A DNA stretch of 64,000 nt from Medakamo hakoo (taxonomy: Eukaryota > Chlorophyta > Trebouxiophyceae > Coccomyxaceae). Each line of letters begins with the position of its first letter. Position 1 is the first letter of the stretch. A program made the translations under genes and the position numbers. Shown here in pieces: positions 9,431 through 20,106 of this stretch. The notes below the pieces were generated by a model. The model ran no database searches, had not been told where the DNA came from, and saw nothing but the letters and a program-made list of their open reading frames with translations. The DNA lies in assembly GCA_026636295.1 (NCBI GenBank), contig CP089450.1:744001-808000 (forward strand), read 5' to 3'.

Positions 9431-12400
9431 ATGGACGCCACGTTGCTCGTCCGCCGGGCTCTGACCCACCCGGGGCCCCTGGGCGAGCACGTGGACGAGA
9501 TCGTCCTGGCCTCGCCCGTCCGCTTACGCTTCGCGCGGCTGGATCCGCCGCCACTCACCGGCACGGATGGCGCCGCCGCCGCCGCGGCCGAGGCGGCGGG
9601 CGTCCGCGCGTCGCTCTTTGCCCGCGACCTGGAGTCCCCACTGGCCGGGCGGTTTGCGTGTGTAGGGGCGGGGCTGACCCTGCCACCCGCTGGCGCGCGC
9701 GGATTCGAACTGACGGTGAGTGGATGGGAGGGCGGGCGTGGACAAGCGTCGGGCCATCGGGAAAAAACGGTCCACCAACCCTCCCCCATCCCGCTCCATC
9801 CATCTCCGCCCCATCCTCCACAACAGCCCATCCTGACCGACCGCCTGGTGGTCCAGGGCACGTACCGCGCCTTACACCTGTCCCTGTTCGGCTCTGACCC
9901 GGCGGCAGCGGCGGGAGTGGGAGGCGGCGTTCCCGCCATCGACGAAGAACCGGCCGGCCCGCGCCCGCTCGACCTGGCCGCTGCAGCTCAAGTCGCGTCG
10001 GCCGACGACAGGGCGGCAGACGTCGTCCCGCCCCGCCTTGCCGCCGCCCTCACGCCTCTCCTAGACCTGTGGAAGGCGGCGGGTGCCGAAGCCCCCGTCG
10101 GTGCGGGCGTGGTGGACGAGCTGCGGGCGGCGGCGGGCGCGGCCGAGCCGCCGCCGCCTGAAGCAGATGGCGACCAACCGCCCTCCGCCAACGGTCACGC
10201 GCCCGCCCCGTCCATGGACGAGGCGGACGTGGGCGCGCTGGCGGACGCCATGCTGACCTGGACGCGCGCCCTGGCGGAGTCGCCGCCTGGAAGCGAGCCG
10301 CGTCCGTCCTCGCTCGCCGGCCTGGCCGCCGCGGCCGTGGGGTGCGCGGCCCCGCCGCTCGCCCGCCGCTTTGTCGACAGCGGCGGCGTGGGCGTGCTGA
10401 GCGAGGTCTTGGCCCGTGGCGGCGGCGGTGGGCCCGGGCCTGCAGGGTCGTCCATCATCGCGGACGCCCTGGCCGCCCTGGCCGCGTGCACGGCGTGCGC
10501 GCCGGGCGTCGCGATTCCAGCCGCGGCCGGCGCCCCGGCCGACCGGGTCGCGACGCTCCTGGCCGCCGGCCCCCTGCCGCCGCCCGCCACGGCCGCTGGC
10601 CTCGCCATCGTCAGCCGGGTGGCCGTGCATGCTGCCGCCCGCGACTTTGTCGACGCCGCGACGGCTGCTGCGGACGCGGCCGCGGGAGAGCGCGGCAACG
10701 ACACGCGGGCCGTCGCGGCGGCGCTCGGGCCGGCCGCCGCCGCAGCCGACCGCCTGGGCGCCGCCCTCGCCCGCACGGCCCCGCCGCCGCGCCCGCACGC
10801 GGTGGCTGCAGCTGTCGACCCGCGCACCGGCGTTGCCGTCCACGCTCCACGCACCCCGGACGTGGCGGCCGTGCGCCTGCTGGGCGTGGAGGGGGTGTGG
10901 GCGGCCGCGGCCGCGGCCGTGCGCGCGCCGGCGCTGCACGCCGCCCGCCTCGAGGCCGCGGGCCGCCTGCCCGCCAACAGGCCCGCCGGCACCATTATGG
11001 CTGCCCTGGCCGCGCCGCTGGCCCGTGCCCTGGCCAAGCTGCTGGCCCTGGCCCTCAGCGCTGCCGGCGGGCCGCGCGCCCTGCTGCCCAGTGCGCCCGC
11101 GCTGGCAGCCCTCGCGGCCGCGCTGGAGGGGGAGGGCACCGCCGACGCCGGCCCGTCCGCAGGCGTGCGCGCGTTCTTGGGCGCCGCCACGGACGCGGCT
11201 TTGCTGGCCACAGCGCCCGGCGAGGCCGCGTCCACGCCCGTCCTGGCGCGCTTGGTGGAGGCGGCCGTCTCCGAAGCCGGGCGGCGGGCGGTCGTCGCTG
11301 CGCTGGCCGCCGACGCCGCTGCCCTGGACGCCGCCCTGTCCGCCGTCGCCGCGCCGCGCGCGCCCGCTGCTGATGGCGACCCGGCTGGTTCGGTCGCCTG
11401 GCGGGCGGACGCCCGGTACGCGGCGGAGCTGGTGGCGCTGGCGGGGCGCGACCCGTCGCCGGCCGCGCTCGCGGCCTGGGGCCGGCGCGCGGGCCGCGTC
11501 CGCCGCGCGATGGCCCGCGCCGCCGAAGCCTGCCCGGTCGGGGCGGGGGCCGCCTTCCGGGACCCGGGCCTGGCGTCCGCGGCCGAAGCCCACGCCCGGG
11601 CAGCCGCCCTGGAAGCGGCGGCCAGTGGCGGCCTGGCGCGGATGCTGCTGTCCCTGGCGACCGCGCTGCCGCAGGGGGCGGGCGGCGCGGGCGCGCCCGA
11701 CCCGGCCGCCGTCCGGGCCTTCTTCCTCAACGCCGGCGTGGCGGGCGCGGCCCACGCCCGCCTGGCCCTGATGGCTGGCGTCCTCAACCAGCGCGGCGGG
11801 GCCCGGGCGGCGGGCGAAGCGGTCGACGCGGGCGGCCTGGCCGTCCTGACCGCGGCGGTGCGCGCCGCCGCGGCGGGCCTGGCCGCCTCCGCCGCCGACG
11901 CCCTGTGGGAGGACGTGGGCGGCGACGCCCTCGACGCTGTGACGGTGGGAGCCCTGCGCGGCCGGGCCGCCGTCCTGGGCACGGCGGCGGCCCGGGCCGC
12001 GGGCGCGTTGCTGAAGCGGCTGTCGGCGCTGGGCGCGGCCGGGCGGGCGTCGCGCCTGCAGGCCGCCCTCCTGTCCCTCCACGCGTCGGCCGCGACCGCG
12101 CCCGAGTGCTTGGCCGCCCTGCGCGGGTCTCCAGGCGCGGGCTGCGCAGGCGCCGCGCCCGTCCTGTCCGCCCGCGTCGCGGCCGCCCGGGCGCTGGCCG
12201 CCTGGGTGGACGGCGCGGCCGGGTGCCGGGCCTGGTCGCCCGACCTGCTGGCCGCCGCGCTCGGTGGCCCCGCCCCCTGCGCCCGCGCCACCCCGCACGC
12301 CGCCGCGTTCAGGCCGGACCAGCCCCTGGCCGCCCTGACGCTGCTGGGCGACCTCCTGCCGCCCGAGTGGCCGCCGCCGGGCGCGGCCCGGGCGTCCCAA

Positions 12401-13888
12401 CCCCACCCGCCGCCGTCTCGCATGGCCGACCGCGCCGCCCTCGCCCGCGCGTGCGGGCCCGTCGCGGACAGCCTGCACCGCCTGGTGACGACGGCGCTGG
12501 GGTCTGAACCAGCCCTGGTGCGAGCGGCCCTGGTGCGGGCGGTGGCCCGGGCCGCGGGCCTGGGCGGCGGCATGGGCGTGTTTTTGGCGGGGCCGCTGGT
12601 CGACGCGTTGCAGGCCGCGGCCGCGGGCGCTGCCGCCCCCGCCGCTCCCGCCGCGGCCGGCCGGCCACCTTCCCGGCCGGCGTCGGCTGCCACCACGGCT
12701 GTGCCAGCGGCGCACGCGTCCGCCCGCCGCGCCCTGGAGGTGCTGGTCCCCCTGTCCTACCGCCCGGCCGTCAAGGCCGCGCTGTTGGACCTGGGCGTGG
12801 CCGAAGCCCTCACCCGCCTCCTCGCCCGCCTCATCCCCGTCGCCGCCGCCACGGGCGCGCCGCCGCCCGGGGCCACGTCGCCCGCGGCGGCGGCGGCCAT
12901 GGTGACCATGGCCCTGGAAGCCGCGACCGCCCTGGCCAATCCGGCCATTGCCCTCGACCCGAGCGCGGCGCTCGATGCCCGCGGCCGCACCGACGCGCCG
13001 CCGCGCGGGGAGGCCGCCGTCCTCGGCGCCGTCCTGCTCGCGTCGCTGCCGCGCCTGGGCGCCAACGCACACGTGGCCGCCCGCTTCTTGGCCCTCCTGG
13101 CCGGCCACGCCCCGGGGCGGGCCGCCCTGGCCGCCGCCGCCACCCGGTGGTGGGGCCAGAACGACCCCACCCTGGAAGGCGAGGGCGGGACGGGTGAGCC
13201 CGTGGCGGCGCTGACGTGGGCGGCGGGACGCCTGCGCAGCCGGGCTGAAGAGGGAGGGGATCCCGCCGTCGCGGACGCCGTGGCAGCCACGCTGGAAGCC
13301 GTGGCGGCCGGGCCGGACGCGGCGGGCCTGGCCGACGGCCAGCAGGGAGGCAGCGACAAAGACGACGAGCCCGCCCCCGCGCCGCGCCGTTTTGCGTCCG
13401 CCGTCGCCGCGGCCGTCAAAGCCCGCGCCGCCGACCCCGATCCCCTCGACCCGGCCGACCTGTGCGGCGTGGGCCGGGCCGGGTCCGACGGCGACGACGG
13501 CGCCGGCTCGGGCGGCAGCTCGACCGACGGCGGCGGCCCAGGCGACGACCCGGGCGGCGTCCTGGCCCTCGGCCTGCCGTCGGCGTGCGACGCGGCGACC
13601 CGCATGTTTTGGCGCAACATCGCCGCCCGGGACGCGGACGCGGGCGCGGGCCCGCCGCAGCGGGCGGGTGGGCGCGGCGTCGTGGCGTACGGCGTGCCGG
13701 CGGCCGTGCCGGCCGTCGCGCCCGCGGCGGCATGGCCGCACGGCCTGGCGCCGCGCAAGCGGCCGCGCGAAGTCGGACTGGCGGACTTGCGGCCGGCGCC
13801 CGTGCTGGCCACGCCGCCGCTGCTGCTGCCTGGCGCGGTGGGTGGGCTGGATGCAGAGGCAGAGGGTCGGCGTGGCGGCGCCGTGTAG
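9431..13888 (+). CDS. VIR: Virilizer/VIRMA homolog, m6A methyltransferase complex subunit
   Basis: Scaffold subunit of the nuclear mRNA m6A writer complex (with MTA, MTB and FIP37 in plants). Exons 9431-9715 and 9827-13888 (1448 aa). The N-terminal virilizer domain is recognisable: EHVDEIVLASPVRLRFAR near residue 20, and across the intron TDRLVVQGTYRALHLSLFG. The rest is a very Ala-rich helical protein with repeated short helices, consistent with the armadillo-like body of VIRMA, and the C-terminus is Gly/Ser/Asp-rich. It is shorter than plant VIR (about 2100 aa). Recognition rests on the N-terminal domain; the body is too Ala-rich for confident reading by eye. A long open frame antisense to it is a composition artefact. 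Confidence 0.78.
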   Translation: MDATLLVRRALTHPGPLGEHVDEIVLASPVRLRFARLDPPPLTGTDGAAAAAAEAAGVRASLFARDLESPLAGRFACVGAGLTLPPAGARGFELTVSGWEGGRGQASGHREKTVHQPSPIPLHPSPPHPPQQPILTDRLVVQGTYRALHLSLFGSDPAAAAGVGGGVPAIDEEPAGPRPLDLAAAAQVASADDRAADVVPPRLAAALTPLLDLWKAAGAEAPVGAGVVDELRAAAGAAEPPPPEADGDQPPSANGHAPAPSMDEADVGALADAMLTWTRALAESPPGSEPRPSSLAGLAAAAVGCAAPPLARRFVDSGGVGVLSEVLARGGGGGPGPAGSSIIADALAALAACTACAPGVAIPAAAGAPADRVATLLAAGPLPPPATAAGLAIVSRVAVHAAARDFVDAATAAADAAAGERGNDTRAVAAALGPAAAAADRLGAALARTAPPPRPHAVAAAVDPRTGVAVHAPRTPDVAAVRLLGVEGVWAAAAAAVRAPALHAARLEAAGRLPANRPAGTIMAALAAPLARALAKLLALALSAAGGPRALLPSAPALAALAAALEGEGTADAGPSAGVRAFLGAATDAALLATAPGEAASTPVLARLVEAAVSEAGRRAVVAALAADAAALDAALSAVAAPRAPAADGDPAGSVAWRADARYAAELVALAGRDPSPAALAAWGRRAGRVRRAMARAAEACPVGAGAAFRDPGLASAAEAHARAAALEAAASGGLARMLLSLATALPQGAGGAGAPDPAAVRAFFLNAGVAGAAHARLALMAGVLNQRGGARAAGEAVDAGGLAVLTAAVRAAAAGLAASAADALWEDVGGDALDAVTVGALRGRAAVLGTAAARAAGALLKRLSALGAAGRASRLQAALLSLHASAATAPECLAALRGSPGAGCAGAAPVLSARVAAARALAAWVDGAAGCRAWSPDLLAAALGGPAPCARATPHAAAFRPDQPLAALTLLGDLLPPEWPPPGAARASQPHPPPSRMADRAALARACGPVADSLHRLVTTALGSEPALVRAALVRAVARAAGLGGGMGVFLAGPLVDALQAAAAGAAAPAAPAAAGRPPSRPASAATTAVPAAHASARRALEVLVPLSYRPAVKAALLDLGVAEALTRLLARLIPVAAATGAPPPGATSPAAAAAMVTMALEAATALANPAIALDPSAALDARGRTDAPPRGEAAVLGAVLLASLPRLGANAHVAARFLALLAGHAPGRAALAAAATRWWGQNDPTLEGEGGTGEPVAALTWAAGRLRSRAEEGGDPAVADAVAATLEAVAAGPDAAGLADGQQGGSDKDDEPAPAPRRFASAVAAAVKARAADPDPLDPADLCGVGRAGSDGDDGAGSGGSSTDGGGPGDDPGGVLALGLPSACDAATRMFWRNIAARDADAGAGPPQRAGGRGVVAYGVPAAVPAVAPAAAWPHGLAPRKRPREVGLADLRPAPVLATPPLLLPGAVGGLDAEAEGRRGGAV

Positions 13889-14073
13889 TAGAGAGAGAGA
13901 ACCAACACAACAGACGCGCAGCCCTAAACCTGTTTGCCCCGACCTCTCCAGGCAGCGGTAGGCGGGCACGCGCCTCCCCCCGGCTTTTCCCGCGCGCGGC
14001 CTCTCTCTTTCCCCTCACGCCGTCAGGCGGCCACGCAGCGAGCGCTCGCACACACGCACACACACACACACGT

Positions 14074-14865
14074 TCACGCCGACGCCGGCTTGTCCACGAC
14101 GAGCACGCTGGCTTTGCAGGCCTGGAGGGTCGCACGCACGTGCACGCCGCCCGGCCCCACCAGCAGCTGGCCGTCCGGGTCCGCGCCCAGCAGCTCCGCT
14201 GTCCAGGTCGCGTTGCCCCACTTCTCCACCGGCGGCAGGACTTGGGCGCCCACGTCGCGGACGGGGCCGGCGCCCCCCACCAGCACCGTCGCTTCAAAGG
14301 CCGGGTCGTTGAACAGCGTTTCGTACGGCGTGCCCTTGGCTGCATCCAGCAGGGCGGCGCCCAGGCCGGCGGCGCGCAGGGTGGGCGCGACGGGCGCGCA
14401 GCACTTGCAGCGGCCGCACGTGATCTGATGGGAGGGGGTGAAAAGAGGAGGGCGAGAGATTGAGAGACGGGTGCGGCCGTGGCCGTCGTGGTTGAGGGGA
14501 GCGCGTGCGCGGGTCGCGACCCGCGGCCGGCCTTTCCATCCGGTAGTGGAAAAAGGCTGGCCCGCGCCCCGCCATGCATGCCGCCCACGCCCCAAAACAA
14601 CACGAAAACGCACCATGCAGTACCCGTCCCCCTCCAGTTCCTTGACCGTGTCCAGCATCCATTTCTCATCGCACTGCCCCTTGGCGTGGATTTCGCGGCA
14701 CGTCGCGGCGGGTGCAAAGCGTTCGGCGTGCGTCGCGCCCTTCCCGACGCGCGGGCGGACGTCGGAGCACACACACCCGTCGCTGACGACAGCAGCGGAG
14801 GCGGAGACTGCCAGGAGGAGGGCGAGCAGGGCGCAGAGCGCCACGGCGCGGGTGGAGCGAGGCAT
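14074..14865 (-). CDS. Secreted Cys-rich (ShKT-like) protein with degenerate fasciclin-like tail
   Basis: Exons 14865-14614 and 14424-14074 (200 aa). Residues 1-25 are a clear signal peptide. A Cys-rich module follows (CVCSDVRP, then CREIHAKGQCDEKWM, then GYCM and ITCGRCKCC across the intron). Its spacing is that of ShKT-like modules common in algal cell-wall and secreted proteins. The remaining 110 residues resemble the second half of a FAS1 domain, but weakly. Function is not known; a cell-surface or extracellular-matrix role is inferred. It converges on VIR and lies downstream of the SnRK2 pair on the same strand. Confidence 0.75.
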   Translation of the reverse strand: MPRSTRAVALCALLALLLAVSASAAVVSDGCVCSDVRPRVGKGATHAERFAPAATCREIHAKGQCDEKWMLDTVKELEGDGYCMVRFRVVLGRGRHAWRGAGQPFSTTGWKGRPRVATRARAPLNHDGHGRTRLSISRPPLFTPSHQITCGRCKCCAPVAPTLRAAGLGAALLDAAKGTPYETLFNDPAFEATVLVGGAGPVRDVGAQVLPPVEKWGNATWTAELLGADPDGQLLVGPGGVHVRATLQACKASVLVVDKPASA

Positions 14866-15023
14866 GCGAGCGAGAGGGGGTTGCGTTTTTGGGCGGCAGG
14901 TCGTTTTTGCCTACAATGAACGGCGGAAAAAAAAATGGAAAACAAACAAGATGGGACGCGACGCACTTCATCGGCGCACGCAACGCGCGCTCTGCCAAAA
15001 AAATGTAGTATACTTCACCCAAA
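14866..15023. other. Short intergenic with A runs
   Basis: 158 bp between the start of the secreted protein and the stop of the first SnRK2 gene, both on the minus strand. It is A/T-richer than its surroundings. It should hold the promoter of the former and the 3' UTR of the latter. Confidence 0.4.
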
Positions 15024-16593
15024 TCAGTCTACCGCAGCGGGCGGCAGGGAAAACGCTTCCTCGTGGAGCAGGACGTCCGCGTCGGACCAGCCAAAGGCTG
15101 GACCGGGCGCGCCGCCGCCGCCCCCGCCGCCGCTCCCACTGCCGCCCCCGCCGCCCCTCCCACCATCGTCTTCTTCGTACTCGTCGTCGCCGCTGCCGCG
15201 CCGGGTGGCGGGCGGCGCCACCGCCGCTTCAGCCAGCACGGCCATGGCGGCTTCCACGGCCGGCTGGCGGGCCGCCACCGCGGCCGGCGCCATCTGTTCG
15301 GCGACCAGACGGGCGTTCAAGTCCGCGACGCCCGGCGGCAGGTCTTGGACAAACCAGGGGTGCGTCGCGACTTCGGCCAGGGTGGCGCGGTGCGCGGGGT
15401 CCGCCGTCAGCATGCGGGCCAGGAGGTCGACGCACGCGGGCGACGCCGTGCCCGGGTGCTGGGGCGGGGCCAGAGCGTCGTCGCCGCCGCCGGCGCGTCC
15501 GCCGCCCCTGCCCCCGCCGCCCCCACCACCGGGCCCGGCCAGCGCGGCGCGCGGCCAGTCGGCCGCCAGAATGCGTTGCAGCATGGCGTGCAGGCGCTGG
15601 TCGGCCGGCAGGGCGTCATCCTGCGGCCGCCCAAACGGGTATGACGCCGTCAGCAGGATGAACAGGACGACGCCGGCGGACCAGACGTCCGCGGCCTTGG
15701 CATCGTACGGGCGGGCGGTCGTCGTCAAAATGACTTCGGGCGCGAGGTAGGCGGGCGTGCCCACCCGCGAGTCGGGCGCGGACTGGAAGGTGTCGTGCTT
15801 GGAGTACCCGAAATCGCACAGCTTGATGAGCGGGCGGTCCGCGTCGCCGTCCAGCAGCGTGTTCTCCAGCTTGACGTCCCGGGACGCGACGCCCATCGCG
15901 TGGCAGTACTCCAGCGCGCAGACCAGCTGCTGGAAGTACCAGCGGGCGTCCCGTTCGGGCAGGCCGCCGCGGCCGCCCACCGCCCGGGCTCGGATGACCA
16001 GCTGGAATAGGTCGCCGCCGGCCGCGTGCTCCATGGCGATGCCCAGGTGCGAGGGCGTCAGGAACACGGTGCGCAGCGACACGACGTGCGGGTGGCGCAG
16101 GTGCAGGTGGTTGATGATTTCGCGTTGCACGTACTCGGTGACCTTGGGTCGTTGTGCGGGTGTTTTGGGTGTGTGTGTGTGTGTGGGGAGGGGCTGAGAG
16201 GGAGGGGGACGGTGCGATCCGACTGCGCGTTCCGCGGGCGGCCCGGCCGGTCTTGGCCGACGAGAAGAAAAAAAAAGCGACGACGAGGACCCGCCCTGTG
16301 GGTGGTTTGTCGACGCAGGCGCGCCCACTCGGCTCACCTTGTGCCCGCGCTCGATCAACTTGACGGCCACGGCTTCACCCGTCGCGGCCTCCTTGCACAG
16401 GATGACCAAGCCGAACGCGCCCCGGTTGATGACGGAAATCTGGTGGATTGGTGTGCGGGTGTGAGCGGGACGACGACGGAAAAAAAACTAGCCGAGCGCG
16501 CGGGAGAGGGACAGGAAAAACGCATCGCTAGCTCACCGGCTCGTACTCCGCCACGCCCTCCATGAGGCGGGCCACATCCACCTCGCCCGCCAT
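15024..16593 (-). CDS. SnRK2-type serine/threonine kinase (copy A)
   Basis: Plant SnRK2-family kinase, by homology involved in osmotic or nutrient-stress signalling. Exons 16593-16537, 16439-16338 and 16142-15024 (425 aa). Visible are a glycine loop NRGAFGLV, catalytic Lys46 in VAVK, the loop VASRDVKLENTLL with Asp142, DFG at 163-165, and the SnRK2 activation-segment signature SRVGTPAYLAPEV. The HRD histidine is replaced by Ser, as in its neighbour. Family-typical C-terminal acidic residues occur after a Gly/Ala-rich insertion at about residues 275-300 inside the C-lobe. It is a diverged tandem paralog of the SnRK2 gene 360 bp upstream on the same strand. Its extra insertions make it the less conserved copy. 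Confidence 0.9.
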
Positions 16594-16953
16594 GGTTGGA
16601 GGGCGCAGTCACCCGCCCGCCGCGCAGGCGGGGAGTGGGGTGGGGTGCGTCTCCCCGATGGGGCTGGGGACGGGGTTTTTGCGGCCGCTCGGCCGAAACA
16701 GGGAGTGGCCCACTCACCTGGCCCGCAAAAGATCCCATTACTTCATGCCCTGTCCGTCGAGAGAGGCCGAGTTTGTAGACCCCGCACACACACACCACAA
16801 GAAAAGCACATACAAAACACACACACACACACGCGCGCACTCCTTCCCCCCAAGGCTAAGATCCGAACCGTCCGAAGTCTCTCTCTCTCTCTCCCATCAC
16901 TCTCGCTCTTCCCCACATGAAAAAAAAATCCGTCCTCTCCCTCCCGCCCCGCC
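16594..16953. other. Intergenic between tandem SnRK2 genes
   Basis: 360 bp holding the 3' UTR of the upstream copy and the promoter of copy A. It has a CA-rich run at about 16785-16836 and CT repeats at about 16880-16890. Nothing else was recognised. Confidence 0.4.
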
Positions 16954-18305
16954 TCAAATCGACGTCCCGGCACCCCACTCGTCGTACTGGTTCTCAAACT
17001 GTTCGGCGTCCATGGTCGAATCAATGAACTCGTCGTTCTCCCACCCCGCCGGGCCCGCGGGCGGGGCTTGCGCGGCAGACACGATGCGCGTGATCTCCTC
17101 GACCGACTGGACCCCCGGGCCCGGCGAGGGCAGGTTGTCGTTCATTTCCGCGACGCCGGGCGGCAAGTCCTTCTGGTACCAGGGGTGGGCCTGGATGTCC
17201 GCGATGCGCGCGCGCTGGGCCGGGTCCGCGACCAGGATGCGGGACAGCAGGTCGCGCAGCTCCTTGGACGCCTTGACGGCGGGCGGGATGTCGTACTCCA
17301 CCCGCAGGATGCGCTGGATCATCTTCTGCAGCTTCTGGGTGTCGTGCTTGTCCTCCGGCCGCTCAAACGGGTACGCGCCCGCCAGCATGACGTACAGCAT
17401 CACCCCGCACGACCAGATGTCGGCCACCTTGCCGTCGTACGTCTGGCCTTTGGTCGTCATGATGACTTCCGGCGCGAGGTAGGCGGGCGTGCCCACCCGC
17501 GACCCGGGCGCGGACTGGAACTTTTCGTGCTTGGAGTACCCGAAATCGCAGATTTTGAGGAGGGGGCGGGGCGACCCGTCCAGCAGCGTGTTCTCCAGCT
17601 TGATGTCGCGGGACGCGACGCCCATGCGGTGCAGGTAGTCGACGCCGACGATGAGCTGCTGGAAAAACCAGCGGGCCTCCGACTCTTTCAGCCCGCCCTT
17701 GCGCACGACGTACTCAAACATGTCGCCGCCCGGCACGTACTCCATGGCGATGGCCAGGTAGCGCGGCGTCAGGAAGACTTCCTTGAACTGGACGACGTGC
17801 GGGTGGAGAAGCATGCGGTGGTTGAGGATCTCCCGCTCCACGTACTTGGTGACTTTGTCGCCGCGCTCGATGAACTTGATGGCGACCTGCTGGCCCGTGG
17901 CCCGGTCGGCGCACAGTTCCACGAAGCCAAAGGTGCCGGAGTTGAGGGAGCGCAGCTGTGTTTTGAGTGTGGGTGGGATGGGATGTGGGGATGGTCGGGG
18001 TGAGGGTTGGGAAAAAAGAGGGTGCGGGTGCGGTGCGCGAGTCTTGTTCGCGCCCGCCTCGCCGTCGCACCAGCCCTGCCCACGCCAGGCCGCAGACCAG
18101 GCCCTCGCCTCGACCCGCAGGGCGGGCCAACCAGGCAATTGAGAGCGTGCTGCGCTGTGACGCCCCCCCCCTCCCCCCGCGAGCCGCAATCGTTCGCACC
18201 GCTCCTTTTTTTTGCCTACCCTCCGCCCACACAACACACCTTGTAGTACTTGGAGTTGGGGCCCAGGCAGTCCTCGCCCTCGGGCGCGGCCGCCGGAGGG
18301 GGCAT
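16954..18305 (-). CDS. SnRK2-type serine/threonine kinase (copy B)
   Basis: Close to canonical plant SnRK2. Exons 18305-18240 and 17955-16954 (355 aa, the usual family length). Motifs: glycine loop NSGTFGFVEL, Lys49 in VAIK, catalytic VASRDIKLENTLLDGS with Asp139, DFG at 159-161, and activation segment SAPGSRVGTPAYLAPEV. The C-terminal regulatory part contains the family pattern HPWYQKDLPPGVAEMND and then an acidic tail ending DEWGAGTSI. As in copy A, HRD reads SRD. Land-plant SnRK2s usually have HRD, so both algal copies inherited the same change. It is divergent from the PrmC gene, 334 bp away. Confidence 0.94.
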
Positions 18306-18639
18306 GGCTGGTGCTGGTGCAAGCACGGGCCGTGCCGGGGGGCCGGGCGAGGAGCGAAGAACGCAGGCGCGCGCGGGCGCGCGAAGCAGAGAGGGAAGGA
18401 CCGCCCGCTGTCACGGCAGGAGGGGGCCGTGCGGGTGCGTGGACAGGCGGGCGTGCAAGGGCTCTCCCTCGTCAGGTGCGCGAGAGGGAGACCGGCGCGT
18501 GAGGCAGGGTCGTCGCCGTCTCTGCCTTTTTTTTCTTTGCTCCGCCCTTTGAGCGAAAGCAATTTGTGAGGAGGGCTCGGCGCGGGGAGCGAGGTTTGGC
18601 GAGCAGAGCGCAACAACACGCACGGTGCGCCCTCACAAA
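18306..18639. promoter_or_regulatory. Divergent promoter region, SnRK2-B / PrmC
   Basis: 334 bp between start codons. No specific element was recognised. Confidence 0.35.
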
Positions 18640-20049
18640 ATGCGGGCTGCCCTCTGCCTCCGCCACGCCGTGGCTCGAGCGGCCTGCCGCGCACGGCCGA
18701 CGACGCCGTGGCGGCAGACTCGCGGAGGGCGCAAGCTTTGTGGCGGTGCCGGAGGGATGGCGGCGGGCGTCCGGCCGGCGCCGCCACCCCCGCCCGGCCG
18801 CCCACCACCTCCTCCTCCAGCCGCTCGCCTGGCCTCCTCCACGGCTGGGCTCACCCGCGCCAGCGGCGGCAGCGATGCCACCACCTCACACACACCCCTG
18901 GTGGAACGCCCGCCCAGCGCCGCCGTCTCCCTCGCGGATGTGAGCGCCTGGGCGGCCTGGGCGGCCGGCCGCATCTCCGCCGTCGGCGACGGCCTGGCCG
19001 CCGACGGCGGGCCCACGGCCGCCGAACTCCAGGTATGAGATAAGAGAGAAATAGAGGCAGACACGCGTTTTTTTTCTTGCAAAGAAAACCGCCGGCCTGA
19101 CCCCACTCCCAACCGCCTCGAAAAAAAAAAAACTCGACAGACCGAGCTGCGCTGGTTCTTGGAGGACGCGGTCGCAGGGCGGGCGGCGCCCGACGGCGGC
19201 CCGCCGCCACGCCCCCCCGCAGGCAGCCCTCCCGCCTGGCCTGCTTTAGAATCTGAAGCCCGTGCAGGCGCGGCCGCAACGACAACCGTGTGGCTGCGTG
19301 CCTCCCTGCCCGACCTGCGCGCACGCTGGACTGCGCGCGTGAACGCCCGCCTCCCGTTCCAGTACGCCGTCGGCGCCGCCCACTGGCGGGACCTGGTCCT
19401 GGCCGTGGGTCCGGGCGTGCTGTGCCCACGCCCAGAGACGGAACAGCTGGTGGACCTGGCGGTGGAAGCGGCGGTCGGAGACAGAGAGCGCCTGGCGGAC
19501 GGCGGGCCGTGGGCCGACGTGTGCACGGGCTCCGGCGCGCTCGCGGCCGGCTTGGTCACCGCCTTTCAGTCCGCCGGCCTGCGCCCGCCCTCCACCGTGT
19601 GGGCAAGTGACCTGTGCCCGACCGCGGCAGGCTGGGCGGCCGCCAACGTCGCCCGCCTGGGCCTGCAGGCCGCCGTCCGCGTCGTGACGGGCGACCTGTT
19701 GGCCGCCGTCCCGCCGTCGTCCCTCCCCCTCCGCGGCATTCTGTCCAACCCGCCGTACATTCCGCGCGGCCAAATGCCGGGCTTGCAAGCTGAGGTCGGG
19801 CGGCACGAACCCGCCCTGGCGTTGGACGGCGGCGACGACGCCGGCCTGGTCGTCTTGCGGCGGTTGTGTGACGCCGCGCCCGCTGCGCTCGTGCCAGGCG
19901 GCTTTTTGGGCCTGGAGACCGCCGGACATGGGCAAGCGGAACAGGTGGCGCAGATGTTGGAGGCAGGAGGCGCATGCACGGACGTGGCCGTCATCGATGA
20001 TTGCTTTGGCGTGGCGCGGTTTGTGACGGCCCGGCGGCGGCGGGCGTGA
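18640..20049 (+). CDS. PrmC/HemK-type release-factor glutamine methyltransferase, organellar
   Basis: SAM-dependent N5-glutamine methyltransferase that modifies the GGQ motif of peptide-chain release factors, here probably in plastid or mitochondrion. Exons 18640-19032 and 19141-20049 (433 aa). Residues 1-60 look like an organelle-targeting sequence. The substrate-recognition part contains LPFQYAVG and PGVLCPRPETEQLVD. SAM-binding motif I is ADVCTGSGALAAGL (about residues 256-269), and the catalytic NPPY is at 334-337. Plant organellar homologs have the same two-exon-sized catalytic core. It converges on mS33, with the two stops 57 bp apart. Confidence 0.92.
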
Positions 20050-20106
20050 ATGTTTTTTCTGTGTGTGTGGCAACTAGTTTTTTTTCCAGGCAACACCCCC
20101 ACCACC

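Noticed and set aside
9701-9710. GGATTCGAAC, the reverse complement of a tRNA T-loop motif
   Set aside because: It lies inside the VIR coding exon and no cloverleaf can be built around it.
10061-13969. A 1302-codon open frame on the minus strand across the VIR gene
   Set aside because: It translates to Arg/Gly/Gln-rich sequence with no domain, and the plus frame has a virilizer domain joined in phase over an intron. Long antisense frames follow from GC-rich third positions.
18960-19010. Inverted GC-rich repeat near the end of PrmC exon 1
   Set aside because: It lies in Ala/Gly-rich coding sequence and is explained by repeated GCC/GGC codons.
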